A DNA stretch of 64,000 bases, from contig NZ_CP050975.2 of NCBI RefSeq assembly GCF_012273515.2, positions 5,890,001 through 5,954,000 on the forward strand. Direction: 5' to 3'. Every line of letters starts with the position of its first letter. Position 1 is the stretch's first letter. A program made the translations under genes and the position numbers. This stretch comes from Streptomyces sp. RPA4-2 (GTDB lineage Bacteria > Actinomycetota > Actinomycetes > Streptomycetales > Streptomycetaceae). Below are positions 43,012-51,665 of the stretch, piece after piece. The notes under the pieces are model-generated. The model ran no database searches, was not told the origin of the DNA, and worked only from the letters and a program-made list of their open reading frames with translations.

Positions 43012-44024
43012 GCAACCTGCCCGGGGCCGGCGGATTCACCGGATTCGCCGTACGGCGTCTGGCCGGCGCCGTCGTCACCCTGCTCGCGATCTCCGTGATC
43101 ATCTACCTCGTCTTCTACGTCGCTCCCGGCGACGTCGCCCAGATCACCTGCGGCCCGCGCTGCTCGCCCGCCCAGGTGCACCAGGTCTCCGAGCAGTTGA
43201 AGCTCGGCGATCCGCTGTACCTGCGCTACTGGCACTTCCTGCAGGGCATCGTCGTCGGGCACGACTACTCGACGGGCACCTCCGTGCAGCACTGCGGCGC
43301 GCCCTGCCTCGGCCTCTCGTACCAGAGCGACCAGCAGGTCACCCACCTGATCTGGACGAAGCTGCCCGTCACCCTCTCGCTCGTGCTCGGCGCGATGGTG
43401 CTGTGGCTGATCCTCGGCGTCGGCACCGGCGTGCTCTCCGCGTGGCGCCGCGGCCGGATCACCGAGCGCGTGCTGACCGGCGTCACGCTCGCCGGCACCG
43501 CCACACCCGTCTTCGTCATCGGGCTGGTGCTGATGATCGTCGTCTGCGGACAGCTCCAGTGGCTGCCCTTCCCGCAGTACGTGCCCTTCACCGAGGACCC
43601 CGAGCAGTGGGCGTGGAACCTGCTGCTCCCCTGGCTGGCGTTCGCCCTGATCGAGGCCGCCAAGTACGCCCGGCTGACCCGCGCCTCGATGCTGGAGACC
43701 CTCGCCGAGGACCATGTCCGCACCTTCCGCGCCTACGGCGTGGGGGAACGCTCGATCATCGGCAGGCACGCCCTGCGCGGTGCGATCGCGCCGGTCATCG
43801 CGCTGAACGCCAACGACGTCGGCTCGGCGATCGGCGGCGCCGTGCTCACCGAGACGATGTTCGGACTGCCCGGACTCGGACGGGAACTCGTGCACGCGGT
43901 GCAGGTCGTCGACCTGCCGGTGGTCGTCGGGATGGTCCTGGTCACCGGCTTCTTCGTGGTCCTGGCCAACGCCGTCGCGGACGTCCTGTACGCGGTGGCC
44001 GACCGACGGGTGGTGCTGACGTGA
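43008..44024 (+). CDS. ABC transporter permease, DppB/OppB type
   Basis: 338 residues, start overlapping the previous stop. RRLAGAVVTLLAISVIIYLVF is the usual first helix, followed by an external loop that carries four cysteines (TCGPRCSP and HCGAPCLG), more than is typical for DppB and possibly disulfide-bonded. The EAA loop is YARLTRASMLETLAEDHVRTFRAYG. It forms the membrane channel with the DppC-type partner and overlaps the ATPase gene by four bases. Confidence 0.93.
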   Translation: MSNLPGAGGFTGFAVRRLAGAVVTLLAISVIIYLVFYVAPGDVAQITCGPRCSPAQVHQVSEQLKLGDPLYLRYWHFLQGIVVGHDYSTGTSVQHCGAPCLGLSYQSDQQVTHLIWTKLPVTLSLVLGAMVLWLILGVGTGVLSAWRRGRITERVLTGVTLAGTATPVFVIGLVLMIVVCGQLQWLPFPQYVPFTEDPEQWAWNLLLPWLAFALIEAAKYARLTRASMLETLAEDHVRTFRAYGVGERSIIGRHALRGAIAPVIALNANDVGSAIGGAVLTETMFGLPGLGRELVHAVQVVDLPVVVGMVLVTGFFVVLANAVADVLYAVADRRVVLT

Positions 44025-45952
44025 GTCTCGTGAAAACCGACGAATCCCTGGACGGCGGGCCGGACGACAGCGACGACACGCTCGTGGACGTCCGCGACCT
44101 CGTCGTCGGGTTCGGGGACCTGCGCGCCGTCGACGGGCTCTCCTTCACCCTCAAGAAGGGCGCCGCGCTCGGACTGGTCGGCGAGTCCGGCTCCGGCAAG
44201 TCCACCGTGGCGTCCGCGCTGCTGGCGCTGCACCGGGGCACCGGAGCGCGCGTCGGCGGTGCGGTGCGGGTGGCCGGGGTGGACGTACAGGCCGCCTCCG
44301 ACGACGAACTGCGGCGGCTGCGGGGCGGGAAGGCCGCGATGGTCTTCCAGGATCCGCTGTCGTCCCTCGACCCGTACTACGCGGTCGGCGACCAGATCGC
44401 CGAGGTGTACCGGGTCCACGTGAAGGCGTCCCGGCGCGCCGCACGCGCGCGTGCCGTCGAGGTGCTCGACCGTGTCGGCATCGCGGACGCCGCCCGCCGC
44501 GCGCGCTCGCGCCCGCACGAGTTCAGCGGCGGCATGCGGCAGCGCGCCCTCATCGCGATGGCGCTGGCCTGCGCGCCCGACCTGCTGATCGCCGACGAAC
44601 CGACCACGGCCCTCGACGTGACCGTCCAGGCCCAGATCCTCGACCTGCTGCACACCCTGCGGGAGGAGACCGGGATGGGGCTGCTGCTGGTCACGCACGA
44701 CGTGGGCGTGGCCGCCGAGAGCGTCGACGACGTGCTCGTCATGCGGCACGGGAGGGCGGTCGAGCGCGGGCCGGTCGCGGCGGTCCTCGGGGCGCCGCGA
44801 GAGGCGTACACACGCGAGTTGTTGGGTGCGGTTCCGCGCGTGGAGGTTGCGCGCGTAAAGGTTCCGCGCGCGGGCGTTCGGGACGCGGGCGTTCCGGGTG
44901 TGCACGCGCCACGCGTTCGGGCCGGGGTGGCCGTGCTTAAGCTCCTGTCGAGGGGGGGCGGGGGCGAGGCTGGGGCGGACGGCCGTGGTGCGTCCGACGG
45001 CGGTGCGTCGGGCGTTGGTGCGTCGGGCGTTGGTGCGTCGGACCGTGGCGTGTCGGGCGGCGGCGTGTCGGATGGTGGCGTGCCGGATGACCGTGCGTCG
45101 GTCGCCGGCGCGTCGGTCGGTGATTCGTCCGGTGGCGCGTCCGCTGACGGGGCGGACGGCGAGGTCGTGCTCGAAGCGGTGGACCTGCGGCGCGAATTCG
45201 GCCGTGGCAAGCGGCGGTTCACCGCCGTGGACGGGGTGTCGCTCACGGTCCGGCGCGGGGAGACGCTCGGCGTCGTCGGCGAGAGCGGCAGCGGCAAGAC
45301 CACGCTGGGGCGGATGCTGGTCGGGCTGCTGGAGCCGACCGCCGGGTCGGTGCGGTACGAGGGCCGGGCGCAGTCCGGCGTCCGTCCCACCGTCCAGATG
45401 GTCTTCCAGGACCCCGTCTCCTCCCTCAACCCCCGCCGCAGTGTGGGCGAGTCGATCGCCGATCCCCTCCGGGCCCGCGGCGAACGGGACGAGACGCGCA
45501 TCCGGGGGCGCGTACGGGAGCTTCTGGAGCGCGTAGGGCTCGAAGCGGCGCACTACGACCGCTACCCGCACGAGTTCAGCGGCGGACAGCGCCAACGCGT
45601 CGGCATCGCACGGGCGCTCGCCGCCGACCCGCGCGTCATCGTCTGCGACGAACCGGTCTCCGCGCTCGACGTCACGACACAGGCCCAGGTGGTCGCCCTG
45701 CTCGCCGAACTGCAGCGCGAACTCGGTCTCGCGCTCGTCTTCGTGGCGCACGACCTGGCCGTCGTACGCCAGGTCAGCGACCGGGTCGCGGTGATGCGAG
45801 GCGGCCGGATCGTCGAACACGGCCTCGCCGACGACGTGTACGAGTCCCCGCAGGACCCGTACACGAAGCAGCTGCTGGCCGCCGTACCGGCACTCGATCC
45901 CGAGGTCGCGGCGGAGCGGCGCAGGGCCCGCAGACAACTGGCCACGGTATGA
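44021..45952 (+). CDS. Fused double ABC ATPase (DppD-DppF type)
   Basis: 643 residues from GTG 44021. It has two complete ATPase halves. First: [36 protein letters not shown]. Second: [36 protein letters not shown]. The linker (about residues 270-380) is a Gly/Ala/Ser/Asp repeat region ([21 protein letters not shown]). It powers peptide import. Fused ATPases are common for this family in actinobacteria. The linker, GASD-rich and repetitive, is likely variable in length. Confidence 0.94.
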   Translation: MSLVKTDESLDGGPDDSDDTLVDVRDLVVGFGDLRAVDGLSFTLKKGAALGLVGESGSGKSTVASALLALHRGTGARVGGAVRVAGVDVQAASDDELRRLRGGKAAMVFQDPLSSLDPYYAVGDQIAEVYRVHVKASRRAARARAVEVLDRVGIADAARRARSRPHEFSGGMRQRALIAMALACAPDLLIADEPTTALDVTVQAQILDLLHTLREETGMGLLLVTHDVGVAAESVDDVLVMRHGRAVERGPVAAVLGAPREAYTRELLGAVPRVEVARVKVPRAGVRDAGVPGVHAPRVRAGVAVLKLLSRGGGGEAGADGRGASDGGASGVGASGVGASDRGVSGGGVSDGGVPDDRASVAGASVGDSSGGASADGADGEVVLEAVDLRREFGRGKRRFTAVDGVSLTVRRGETLGVVGESGSGKTTLGRMLVGLLEPTAGSVRYEGRAQSGVRPTVQMVFQDPVSSLNPRRSVGESIADPLRARGERDETRIRGRVRELLERVGLEAAHYDRYPHEFSGGQRQRVGIARALAADPRVIVCDEPVSALDVTTQAQVVALLAELQRELGLALVFVAHDLAVVRQVSDRVAVMRGGRIVEHGLADDVYESPQDPYTKQLLAAVPALDPEVAAERRRARRQLATV

Positions 45953-46028
45953 CGGGACGTCACCACTTGATTCCCTAGCGGGACAGAACGCGACCTGCGC
46001 GGGAAAGTTACGCCCGTTCACCCCTTTT

Positions 46029-46062
46029 GGTGGCGCGATGGACAACCGTCCGTCGCGCCACC
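46029..46062 (+). terminator. 15-bp hairpin after the transporter operon
   Basis: GGTGGCGCGATGGAC (46029-46043) pairs with GTCCGTCGCGCCACC (46048-46062) with a single G-T pair and loop AACC. It follows CCCCTTTT rather than preceding a T-run. It separates the transporter from the polysaccharide operon. Confidence 0.6.
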
Positions 46063-46093
46063 GCCATGTCCGCATACGTTCTTCCCGCTGCGA

Positions 46094-46127
46094 GCCGCCG
46101 GGTCAACGGCGGCTCCCCATATGGGAG
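46094..46127 (+). promoter_or_regulatory. Hairpin plus palindrome in the leader of the glycosyltransferase gene
   Basis: GAGCCGCC (46094-46101) pairs with GGCGGCTC (46110-46117), directly followed by palindrome CCCATATGGG (46118-46127), ending 15 bases before the GTG start. It could be an operator or mask the ribosome-binding site (GGGGGTG). Confidence 0.45.
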
Positions 46128-46142
46128 ATCGGGGGTGCACTC

Positions 46143-48100
46143 GTGCGCATCGGACTGCTTACGGAGGGTGGCTATCCGTATGTGAGCGGTGACGCCAAGC
46201 TCTGGTGCGACCGGCTCGTGCGCGGGCTCGGGCAGCACGAGTTCGACATCTACGCGCTCAGCCGCAGCCGACAGCAGGAGGACGAGGGCTGGGTCCCACT
46301 GCCGCCCCAGGTCAACCGGGTACGGACGGCTCCGCTGTGGACGGCCGAGGACGACGGAGCGGTGTACGGGCGCAGAGTGCACGGCCGCCGGGTGCGACGG
46401 CGGTACGCCGAGTGCTTCGGGGAGCTGGCGGCGGCGGTGTGCGCGGGCCCGGGAAGCCTGGACGGCCCTGGGGATGCTTAAGCGCTTCCGGTGGGGCGGG
46501 GGTTTCCGGCAACGCGGGGTCGACCGGGGGCCTCGGTGTCGCGGGGGGAGCGGGCGTCGGGAGCGGGCCGGGCGTGGCGGGTGGACCGCGTGTGGCGGGT
46601 CGACCGGGTCTCGCGGGTGGACCGGGTGTCGCGGGTGGACCGGGTGTCGCGGGTGGACCGGGTGTCGCGGGTGCTTCGGGGGTTCTCGTCGGCTCGGGGG
46701 TTTCCTTCGGCCTTGAGGCGGACCGTTTCGCCAACGCGTTGTACGGGCTCGCGGAACTCGCCCGCGACGAGGGCGGCCTGGCCGGCGCGCTGCGCTCCGA
46801 GGGCGCCGTGCGCGCATGGGAACGCGCCTGCCGCGCGCCGGGCGCACTGCGCGCCGCGCGCACCGCTCGCGTGCCCGACCTGCTCTCCGTCGCCGCCCAC
46901 GTCGAGCGGTCGCTGCGCCCCCTCTCGCTGGACTGGTACGCGGACGACGGGCTCGGCGCGGTCGACCTCTGCCACGCGGCCGCCGGCGGCTCGGCGGCCC
47001 TGCCCGGTCTGCTCGCCCGGCACTTCGCCTCGGTCCCGCTGCTCGTCACGGAGTACGGGGTGCCGTTGCGCGCGCACTATCTGGCCTCCGCCGCCACCGA
47101 GGAGGCGCCCGCCGTACGGGCGTTGCTCGCCTCCTTCCACGGCCGGCTGGCCACCGAGGTCTACCGCCGGGCCGCGCTCATCACGCCCGGCAACACCCAC
47201 GCCCGCCGCTGGCAGGAGCGCTGCGGCGCCGACCGCGCCAAACTGCGCACGGTCTACCCCGGCATGGAGGCGTCCCGCTTCGCGGAGGTGGGGGAGAGCG
47301 TCGGGGGAGCCGACTGCGCGGACCCGGACACGCTGGTGTGGGTCGGACGGGTCGAACCGTCGAAGGACCTCGTCTCCCTGCTGCACTCCTTCGCCGAGAT
47401 CCGCAAGGAAGAGCCGAAGACCCGGCTGCGGATCATCGGAGCGCCCGCCGAAGGGTCCGACGGCGCGCTCTATCTGGCTCACTGCAAGGCGCTGGCCGCC
47501 CACCTCTTCCCCGACGAGGCCGAGGGCGCGCACGCCGTCGGCGACAACCCGGTGTCCTTCGAGGAGATCGGTTGTCCGGAGGCCCCGGGGCTCGCGGAGG
47601 CGTACGCGTCCGGTGCCCTGGTCGTCCTGTCCAGCGTCGTCGAGGGCTTCCCGATCAGCCTCGTCGAGGCCATGTTCTGCGGCCGCGCCACGGTGTCCAC
47701 CGACGTCGGCGCGGTCGTCGAGGTCATCGGCGGTACGGGGCTGGTGGTGCCGCCACGCAATCCGCGGGCGCTCGCCGAGGCGTGCGTGGCGCTGCTGCGC
47801 GACCCCGCGCGGCGCGCACGCCTCGGCGCGGCGGCACGCGCGCGTGCCCTCGAACTGTTCACCGTCGAGCAGAACGTCGAGGCATTTCACGGCATTTACC
47901 TCGAGATCGTCTCGCACTCCCCGATCCGGCGGGTCGTCGTGGACGCCGCGGGCGAACCACTGCCCTTCGGCGTACCCGCGGAGGCCCACGTGCCCGGCCG
48001 CTGGACCGAGGCCCGCCCCATCGCCGCGGGGCGGCAGCGCTGGGCGGCGGGGGCCCCGGTGCGCGCGACGGTTCCGCTGACCGCGGGGGAGAGCGCGTGA
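46143..48100 (+). pseudogene. PelF-type family 4 glycosyltransferase (DUF3492), frameshifted as read
   Basis: The gene starts at GTG 46143 with RIGLLTEGGYPYVSGDAKLW, the DUF3492 N-terminus of PelF-like cytosolic glycosyltransferases. That frame stops at 46481 (GPGDA-stop). The rest is read one base out of phase from about 46440-46500 to 48100: EADRFANALYGLAELARDE, VTEYGVPLRAHYL, VWVGRVEPSKDLVSLLHSF, IIGAPAEGSDGALYLAHC, and the donor-site motif SSVVEGFPISLVEAMFCGRA. One restored base gives a 652-residue protein. It would use a UDP-sugar (UDP-GlcNAc/GalNAc in Pel) to build a polysaccharide. The break lies in a repetitive region, and all partner genes are intact. Confidence 0.88.
46555..46690 (+). 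repeat. 18-bp minisatellite inside the glycosyltransferase gene
   Basis: GTGGACCGGGTGTCGCGG-like units recur with changes from about 46580 to 46675, encoding GGPGVA repeats in the C-terminal reading frame. They lie between the DUF3492 part and the EADRFAN segment. Confidence 0.8.
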
Positions 48101-49557
48101 TGAGCGAACCGGGCCCAACCGAAGGACGACTCGGCGCAATGGACCGGCCCGCTGCACCGGGGAGTTCCGGGACCTGGGACGAGCAGTCGGTGGAGCGGCT
48201 TCTGGGGGACGAGCAGTCGGTGGAGCGGCTTCTGGGGGACGAGCAGTCCGTGGCAGACGAGGAGGCGGACCCGCGCGCGCGGACGGCCGTACCGAACGGG
48301 GGGACGGCCGTACCGAACGGGGGGAGTCGGACGGGGAGCGCACCCGGTCCCGCACCCGGCGGCGCGCCTTTCAGCCCCGGATCCGGCGCTGAGACAGGGG
48401 AAGGGACAGAGGCAGCGGGCGTGGGTACGAGCGCGGTGCCCGGCTTCTCGAACGCCGAGGGCGGCCTCCCCGGACACTCCCGCAGGCCCCCCGGCCGCCG
48501 CAACACCGTGGACCCGGTGAAGGCCCTGATGCACCGGCACCGCGAGCTCTGCGAACGCGCCGTCGACCCGCTGGAGATCGCGGCCGGCCTGGAGGCACAC
48601 GGACTGACCGACCGGACCGCAACCCGCTTCCGCCACCGTGACGTGTTCTCCCTCGCCGAGGAGATGTACGCACGCCGGACGCGCGAGGTGGAACCGGTCC
48701 CGCAGCCCGCCCCCACCGAACGCTCGGGCGCACGCGCCGGTTGGGCCGTTCTCGCCCTGCTGCCGGGCCTCCTCTGCGCGGCCACCGTGACCGGACTGCG
48801 GTTCACCGAAGGGCAGGCCCACCTCGCCGTCGCCGCGACCGGCACCCTCGCCGTGGCGCTCGGCCTGCGCGCCGCCCTGCGCCGCGGCCCCCTCGGCACC
48901 GCCCACCGCATGACGAACGGCACCCGTGCGTGGACCTGTTGGCTGATCGCGTACGCCCTGTTCGGTGACGGGCTGCTGAGCGCCGCCCTCTCCGGCGGAC
49001 CCGACGACCCCTGGCCGCCCGCCACGGCGCCCGTACTCGCCCTCGCCCTGTCCTGCGCCCCCGCCGCCTGGTGCGCCCACCTGTTCATGGCGCGTGCCCG
49101 CCGCGGACTGGCCGCCAGCCGGGGCCTGAAGGAGTTCGCGGTCTCCGTGAGGCCCCTGCTCCTGGGCGTGTTCGCCCTCTTCCTGTGTGCCCTCGGCGCC
49201 CTGCTCGCGCTGTGCGGGGCGGTCCTGGACGAGCCCCCCGCCTACGCCGGAGCGGGCGCCCTCGGCGCGCTGCTTCTCCTCGCACGCCTGCTCACGGCGC
49301 GCGGCTTCACCCACGCCCCCGCTGTCGTGCTCGGCGCCGCCGGCGCGGCCGAGGCGACCGCGACGGCCACGGTCTTCGCCGGCCGCCTGCCCGGCTGTTC
49401 GTTCCTGGACACGCCCGTCGAGACCGTCGCCTACGCCTGGGGACCCGGCGCCGTCCCGGCCCTGGTGTGCGGCGCGGGCGCCCTCGTCCTCCTGATCCAC
49501 GCGACCCGCACCCTGACCCGGGCCTCGGCCCACGCGGCACCCGACGGGACGCCATGA
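48100..49557 (+). CDS. Polytopic membrane protein of the polysaccharide operon
   Basis: 485 residues from ATG 48100 (GTG 48097 one codon before), overlapping the glycosyltransferase stop. A disordered cytosolic start includes two copies of DEQSVERLLG. A conserved helical block follows (VDPVKALMHRHRELCERA, DPLEIAAGLEAHGL, RDVFSLAEEMYARR). Then about eight membrane helices (for example WAVLALLPGLLCAATVTGL, VRPLLLGVFALFLCALGALL). I do not recognise a family. By position it may move or polymerise the product of the PelF-like enzyme, in the place PelG or PelE takes in Pel operons; it is not obviously homologous to either. Confidence 0.8.
   Translation: MSEPGPTEGRLGAMDRPAAPGSSGTWDEQSVERLLGDEQSVERLLGDEQSVADEEADPRARTAVPNGGTAVPNGGSRTGSAPGPAPGGAPFSPGSGAETGEGTEAAGVGTSAVPGFSNAEGGLPGHSRRPPGRRNTVDPVKALMHRHRELCERAVDPLEIAAGLEAHGLTDRTATRFRHRDVFSLAEEMYARRTREVEPVPQPAPTERSGARAGWAVLALLPGLLCAATVTGLRFTEGQAHLAVAATGTLAVALGLRAALRRGPLGTAHRMTNGTRAWTCWLIAYALFGDGLLSAALSGGPDDPWPPATAPVLALALSCAPAAWCAHLFMARARRGLAASRGLKEFAVSVRPLLLGVFALFLCALGALLALCGAVLDEPPAYAGAGALGALLLLARLLTARGFTHAPAVVLGAAGAAEATATATVFAGRLPGCSFLDTPVETVAYAWGPGAVPALVCGAGALVLLIHATRTLTRASAHAAPDGTP
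48178..48247 (+). repeat. 30-bp tandem repeat encoding DEQSVERLLG
   Basis: GACGAGCAGTCGGTGGAGCG plus ten bases is repeated exactly at 48178 and 48208, with a third partial copy (DEQSV) from 48238. It lies in the disordered N-terminus of the membrane protein. Confidence 0.88.
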
Positions 49558-49909
49558 GCACCGCCCCCGCCCCCGACCCCGGCCGCGCACACGGCGTCGC
49601 CCAAGGCTCGGCCCGGTCGCCGCTCGGCGCACCCCGGTGGACACCGAGCCCGGTCCGGACGAGCCGCGCGTCGCCCGCACCGCGTCACGACCCGCGCGCC
49701 CCGATCCGACCCACGGTCCCTCCACCCTCGCGTCACCCCCGCGAGCCGCCGCGAGCGCCGCCCGAGGGCCCCAGCCCCTTTGCCGGGCCCACCTCTCCCG
49801 CGGGGCCGACACCGCGGGCCTCCCTTCCGACCCATGGCACCACCCTGAAGGAGAACGCCAGATGATCACCTCCCGAACCGGAGAATCCGCCCCGGGAGCC
49901 GCCCGATGA
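49554..49909 (+). CDS. Small coupled ORF, probably with a one-base shift
   Basis: ATG 49554 overlaps the membrane protein stop (ATGA). As read, it gives a 103-residue Pro/Arg-rich peptide ending at 49865, then a 15-codon ORF 49862-49909. From about 49637 the phase one base earlier reads VDTEPGPDEPRVARTASRP... GLPSDPWHHPEGERQ and continues to the TGA at 49909, which overlaps the epimerase ATG. A single protein of about 118 residues coupled on both sides is therefore likely. It is disordered and of unknown role. The evidence is composition and the overlap pattern only. Confidence 0.45.
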
Positions 49910-50865
49910 GGGTCCTGCTGATCGGAGCCAACGGATACCTCGGCCGTTTCGTCGCCGACAGGCTGCTCGCCGACCCGGCCGTGCAACTCACCGCGCTCGG
50001 CCGGGGCGACGACGCCGACGTACGGTTCGACCTCGCCTCGGGCAGCCCCGGCGCACTCACCCGCTTCCTGGACGCGGTGCACCCCGGGGTCGTCGTCAAC
50101 TGCGCCGGTGCCACCCGCGGCGGCGCCCGTGAACTCACCCGGCACAACACCGTCGCCGTCGCCACCGTCTGCGAGGCCCTGCGGCGCAGCGGGTGCGGGG
50201 CGCGGCTCGTGCAGATCGGCTGCGGTGCCGAGTACGGGCCCAGCCAGCCCGGCTCGTCCACCGCCGAGGACGCCGTTCCGCGGCCCGGCGGCCCGTACGG
50301 CGTCAGCAAACTCGCGGCCACGGAACTGGTCCTCGGCTCCGGACTCGACGCCGTCGTCCTGCGCGTCTTCTCGCCCGCCGGGCCCGGCACGCCCGCCGGA
50401 TCCCCGCTCGGCCGTCTCGCCGAGGCCATGCGGCGCGCCATGCAGTCCGGCGACGGCGAACTCAAACTCGGCGGACTCGGCGTCCAGCGCGACTTCATCG
50501 ACGTCCGCGACGTCGCCCGTGCCGTCCACGCCGCCTCCCTCTCCGCCGCACAGGGCGTCATCAACATCGGCTCGGGCCGCGCCGTCCGCCTGCGGGACGC
50601 CGCCGCCGTCCTCGCCCGCGTGGCCGGCTACGGCGGCACACTGCACGAACTCGACGGCCCGCCCGGACCCATGAGGGCACCCATCGGGCACCCCCGCCCC
50701 GAACCCGACCAGGCGGGCCCGGTCGCCTACCCCTACCCGGACGGCTGCGGCAGCTGGCAGCAGGCCGATGTGCGCACCGCGCGCGACCGCCTCGGCTGGC
50801 GGCCCCGGATCAACCTCGAGGAGTCCCTCGCCGACATCTGGATGGAGGCGGCATGCCGCATCTGA
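49906..50865 (+). CDS. NAD-dependent sugar epimerase/dehydratase (extended SDR)
   Basis: 319 residues from ATG 49906 (MRVLLIGANGYLGRFVADRL). The NAD-binding GANGYLG and the catalytic YGVSK are intact; QRDFIDVRDVARAV and LGWRPRINLEESLADIW are typical of nucleotide-sugar epimerases. The usual serine before the tyrosine region reads IGCGAEYG. In this operon it may supply UDP-GalNAc or a related donor to the PelF-like enzyme, as Uge3 does for fungal galactosaminogalactan. The substrate is inferred from context. Confidence 0.88.
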   Translation: MRVLLIGANGYLGRFVADRLLADPAVQLTALGRGDDADVRFDLASGSPGALTRFLDAVHPGVVVNCAGATRGGARELTRHNTVAVATVCEALRRSGCGARLVQIGCGAEYGPSQPGSSTAEDAVPRPGGPYGVSKLAATELVLGSGLDAVVLRVFSPAGPGTPAGSPLGRLAEAMRRAMQSGDGELKLGGLGVQRDFIDVRDVARAVHAASLSAAQGVINIGSGRAVRLRDAAAVLARVAGYGGTLHELDGPPGPMRAPIGHPRPEPDQAGPVAYPYPDGCGSWQQADVRTARDRLGWRPRINLEESLADIWMEAACRI

Positions 50866-51602
50866 CCAGCGCCACGGCGGGCACCGCGAGCACGAACCTG
50901 AGGACCGGCTTCGGCATCCCCGGCTACGCGCACCCCCTCGTCGCGCCGGGGGAATGGGGCGCACTCACCCGCCCCGGCACGCCCCTGCACTGGGTCGTCC
51001 TGAACGTGGCCGAAGGCCCTGGCATCCGCCCCGACCCGCACTGCCTGGAGGCCGTCGGCCGGCTCCGCCACGCCGGTGTGCGCGTGCTCGGGCACCTGGA
51101 CCTCACGTACGGCGCACGCGCCGTCGGCGAGGTGATCTCCGACGCGCACCGGTATCTCGACTGGTACCGGGTCGGCGGCTTCCTCCTGCACCGCTGCCCC
51201 ACCGAGCGCGCCGCGCTTCCCGAGGTCCGCCGGGCGGTCACCGGGCTCCGCGCGCTCCTCGACGACCCGCACATCGTGCTCGGCCACGGCACCCACCCCT
51301 ACCCCGGCTATGCCGAGAACGCCGACCAGCTGGTGACGTTCTCCGGCTCCTGGAGCGACTACCGCTGGTCGCAGGTCGCCGAGTGGACCGCCGACTACGC
51401 GCCCGAGCGGTTCTGCCACTTCGTGCACGGCGTGCCGCGCGGTCATCTGGACGAGGCGTTGCGCATCGCCCGCTGGCAGGGCGCCTCGACCATCTACTTC
51501 ACCGACCGCACGGACCGGGGCGGTCGTGCCGATCCCTGGGAGTCGATGCCCGGCTACTGGGACGAGATCGTCTCGCGGATCGGAACGGGTGTCTCGGAAT
51601 GA
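50853..51602 (+). CDS. Spherulin-4 family (GH135-like) glycoside hydrolase
   Basis: 249 residues from ATG 50853, overlapping the epimerase end by 13 bases. GFGIPGYAHPLVAPGEWGAL, VVLNVAEGPG, VRVLGHLDLTYGARA, YRVGGFLLHRC and FCHFVHGVP follow the spherulin-4 TIM-barrel pattern. Fungal member Sph3 (GH135) cleaves galactosaminogalactan and is needed to make it. No signal peptide is visible, so either it acts inside or a longer start was missed. With a PelF-type transferase and an epimerase it points to an amino-sugar exopolysaccharide. Confidence 0.85.
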   Translation: MPHLTSATAGTASTNLRTGFGIPGYAHPLVAPGEWGALTRPGTPLHWVVLNVAEGPGIRPDPHCLEAVGRLRHAGVRVLGHLDLTYGARAVGEVISDAHRYLDWYRVGGFLLHRCPTERAALPEVRRAVTGLRALLDDPHIVLGHGTHPYPGYAENADQLVTFSGSWSDYRWSQVAEWTADYAPERFCHFVHGVPRGHLDEALRIARWQGASTIYFTDRTDRGGRADPWESMPGYWDEIVSRIGTGVSE

Positions 51603-51665
51603 AGAAGGGCGTGGCAGTGTTACGGGGAGAACAACTGTAGTGATTGACCGACCAACGGAGTCCCC

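Noticed and set aside
40296..45952. Identification of the transporter as the developmental BldK system
   Set aside because: Gene order (binding protein, DppC-type, DppB-type, fused ATPases) and neighbours differ from the bldK locus with separate ATPase genes.
51599..51640. A 13-residue ORF (MKKGVAVLRGEQL) between the spherulin-4 gene and moeZ
   Set aside because: It contains a rare TTA codon and overlaps the upstream stop, but there is no independent support; more likely part of the moeZ promoter region.
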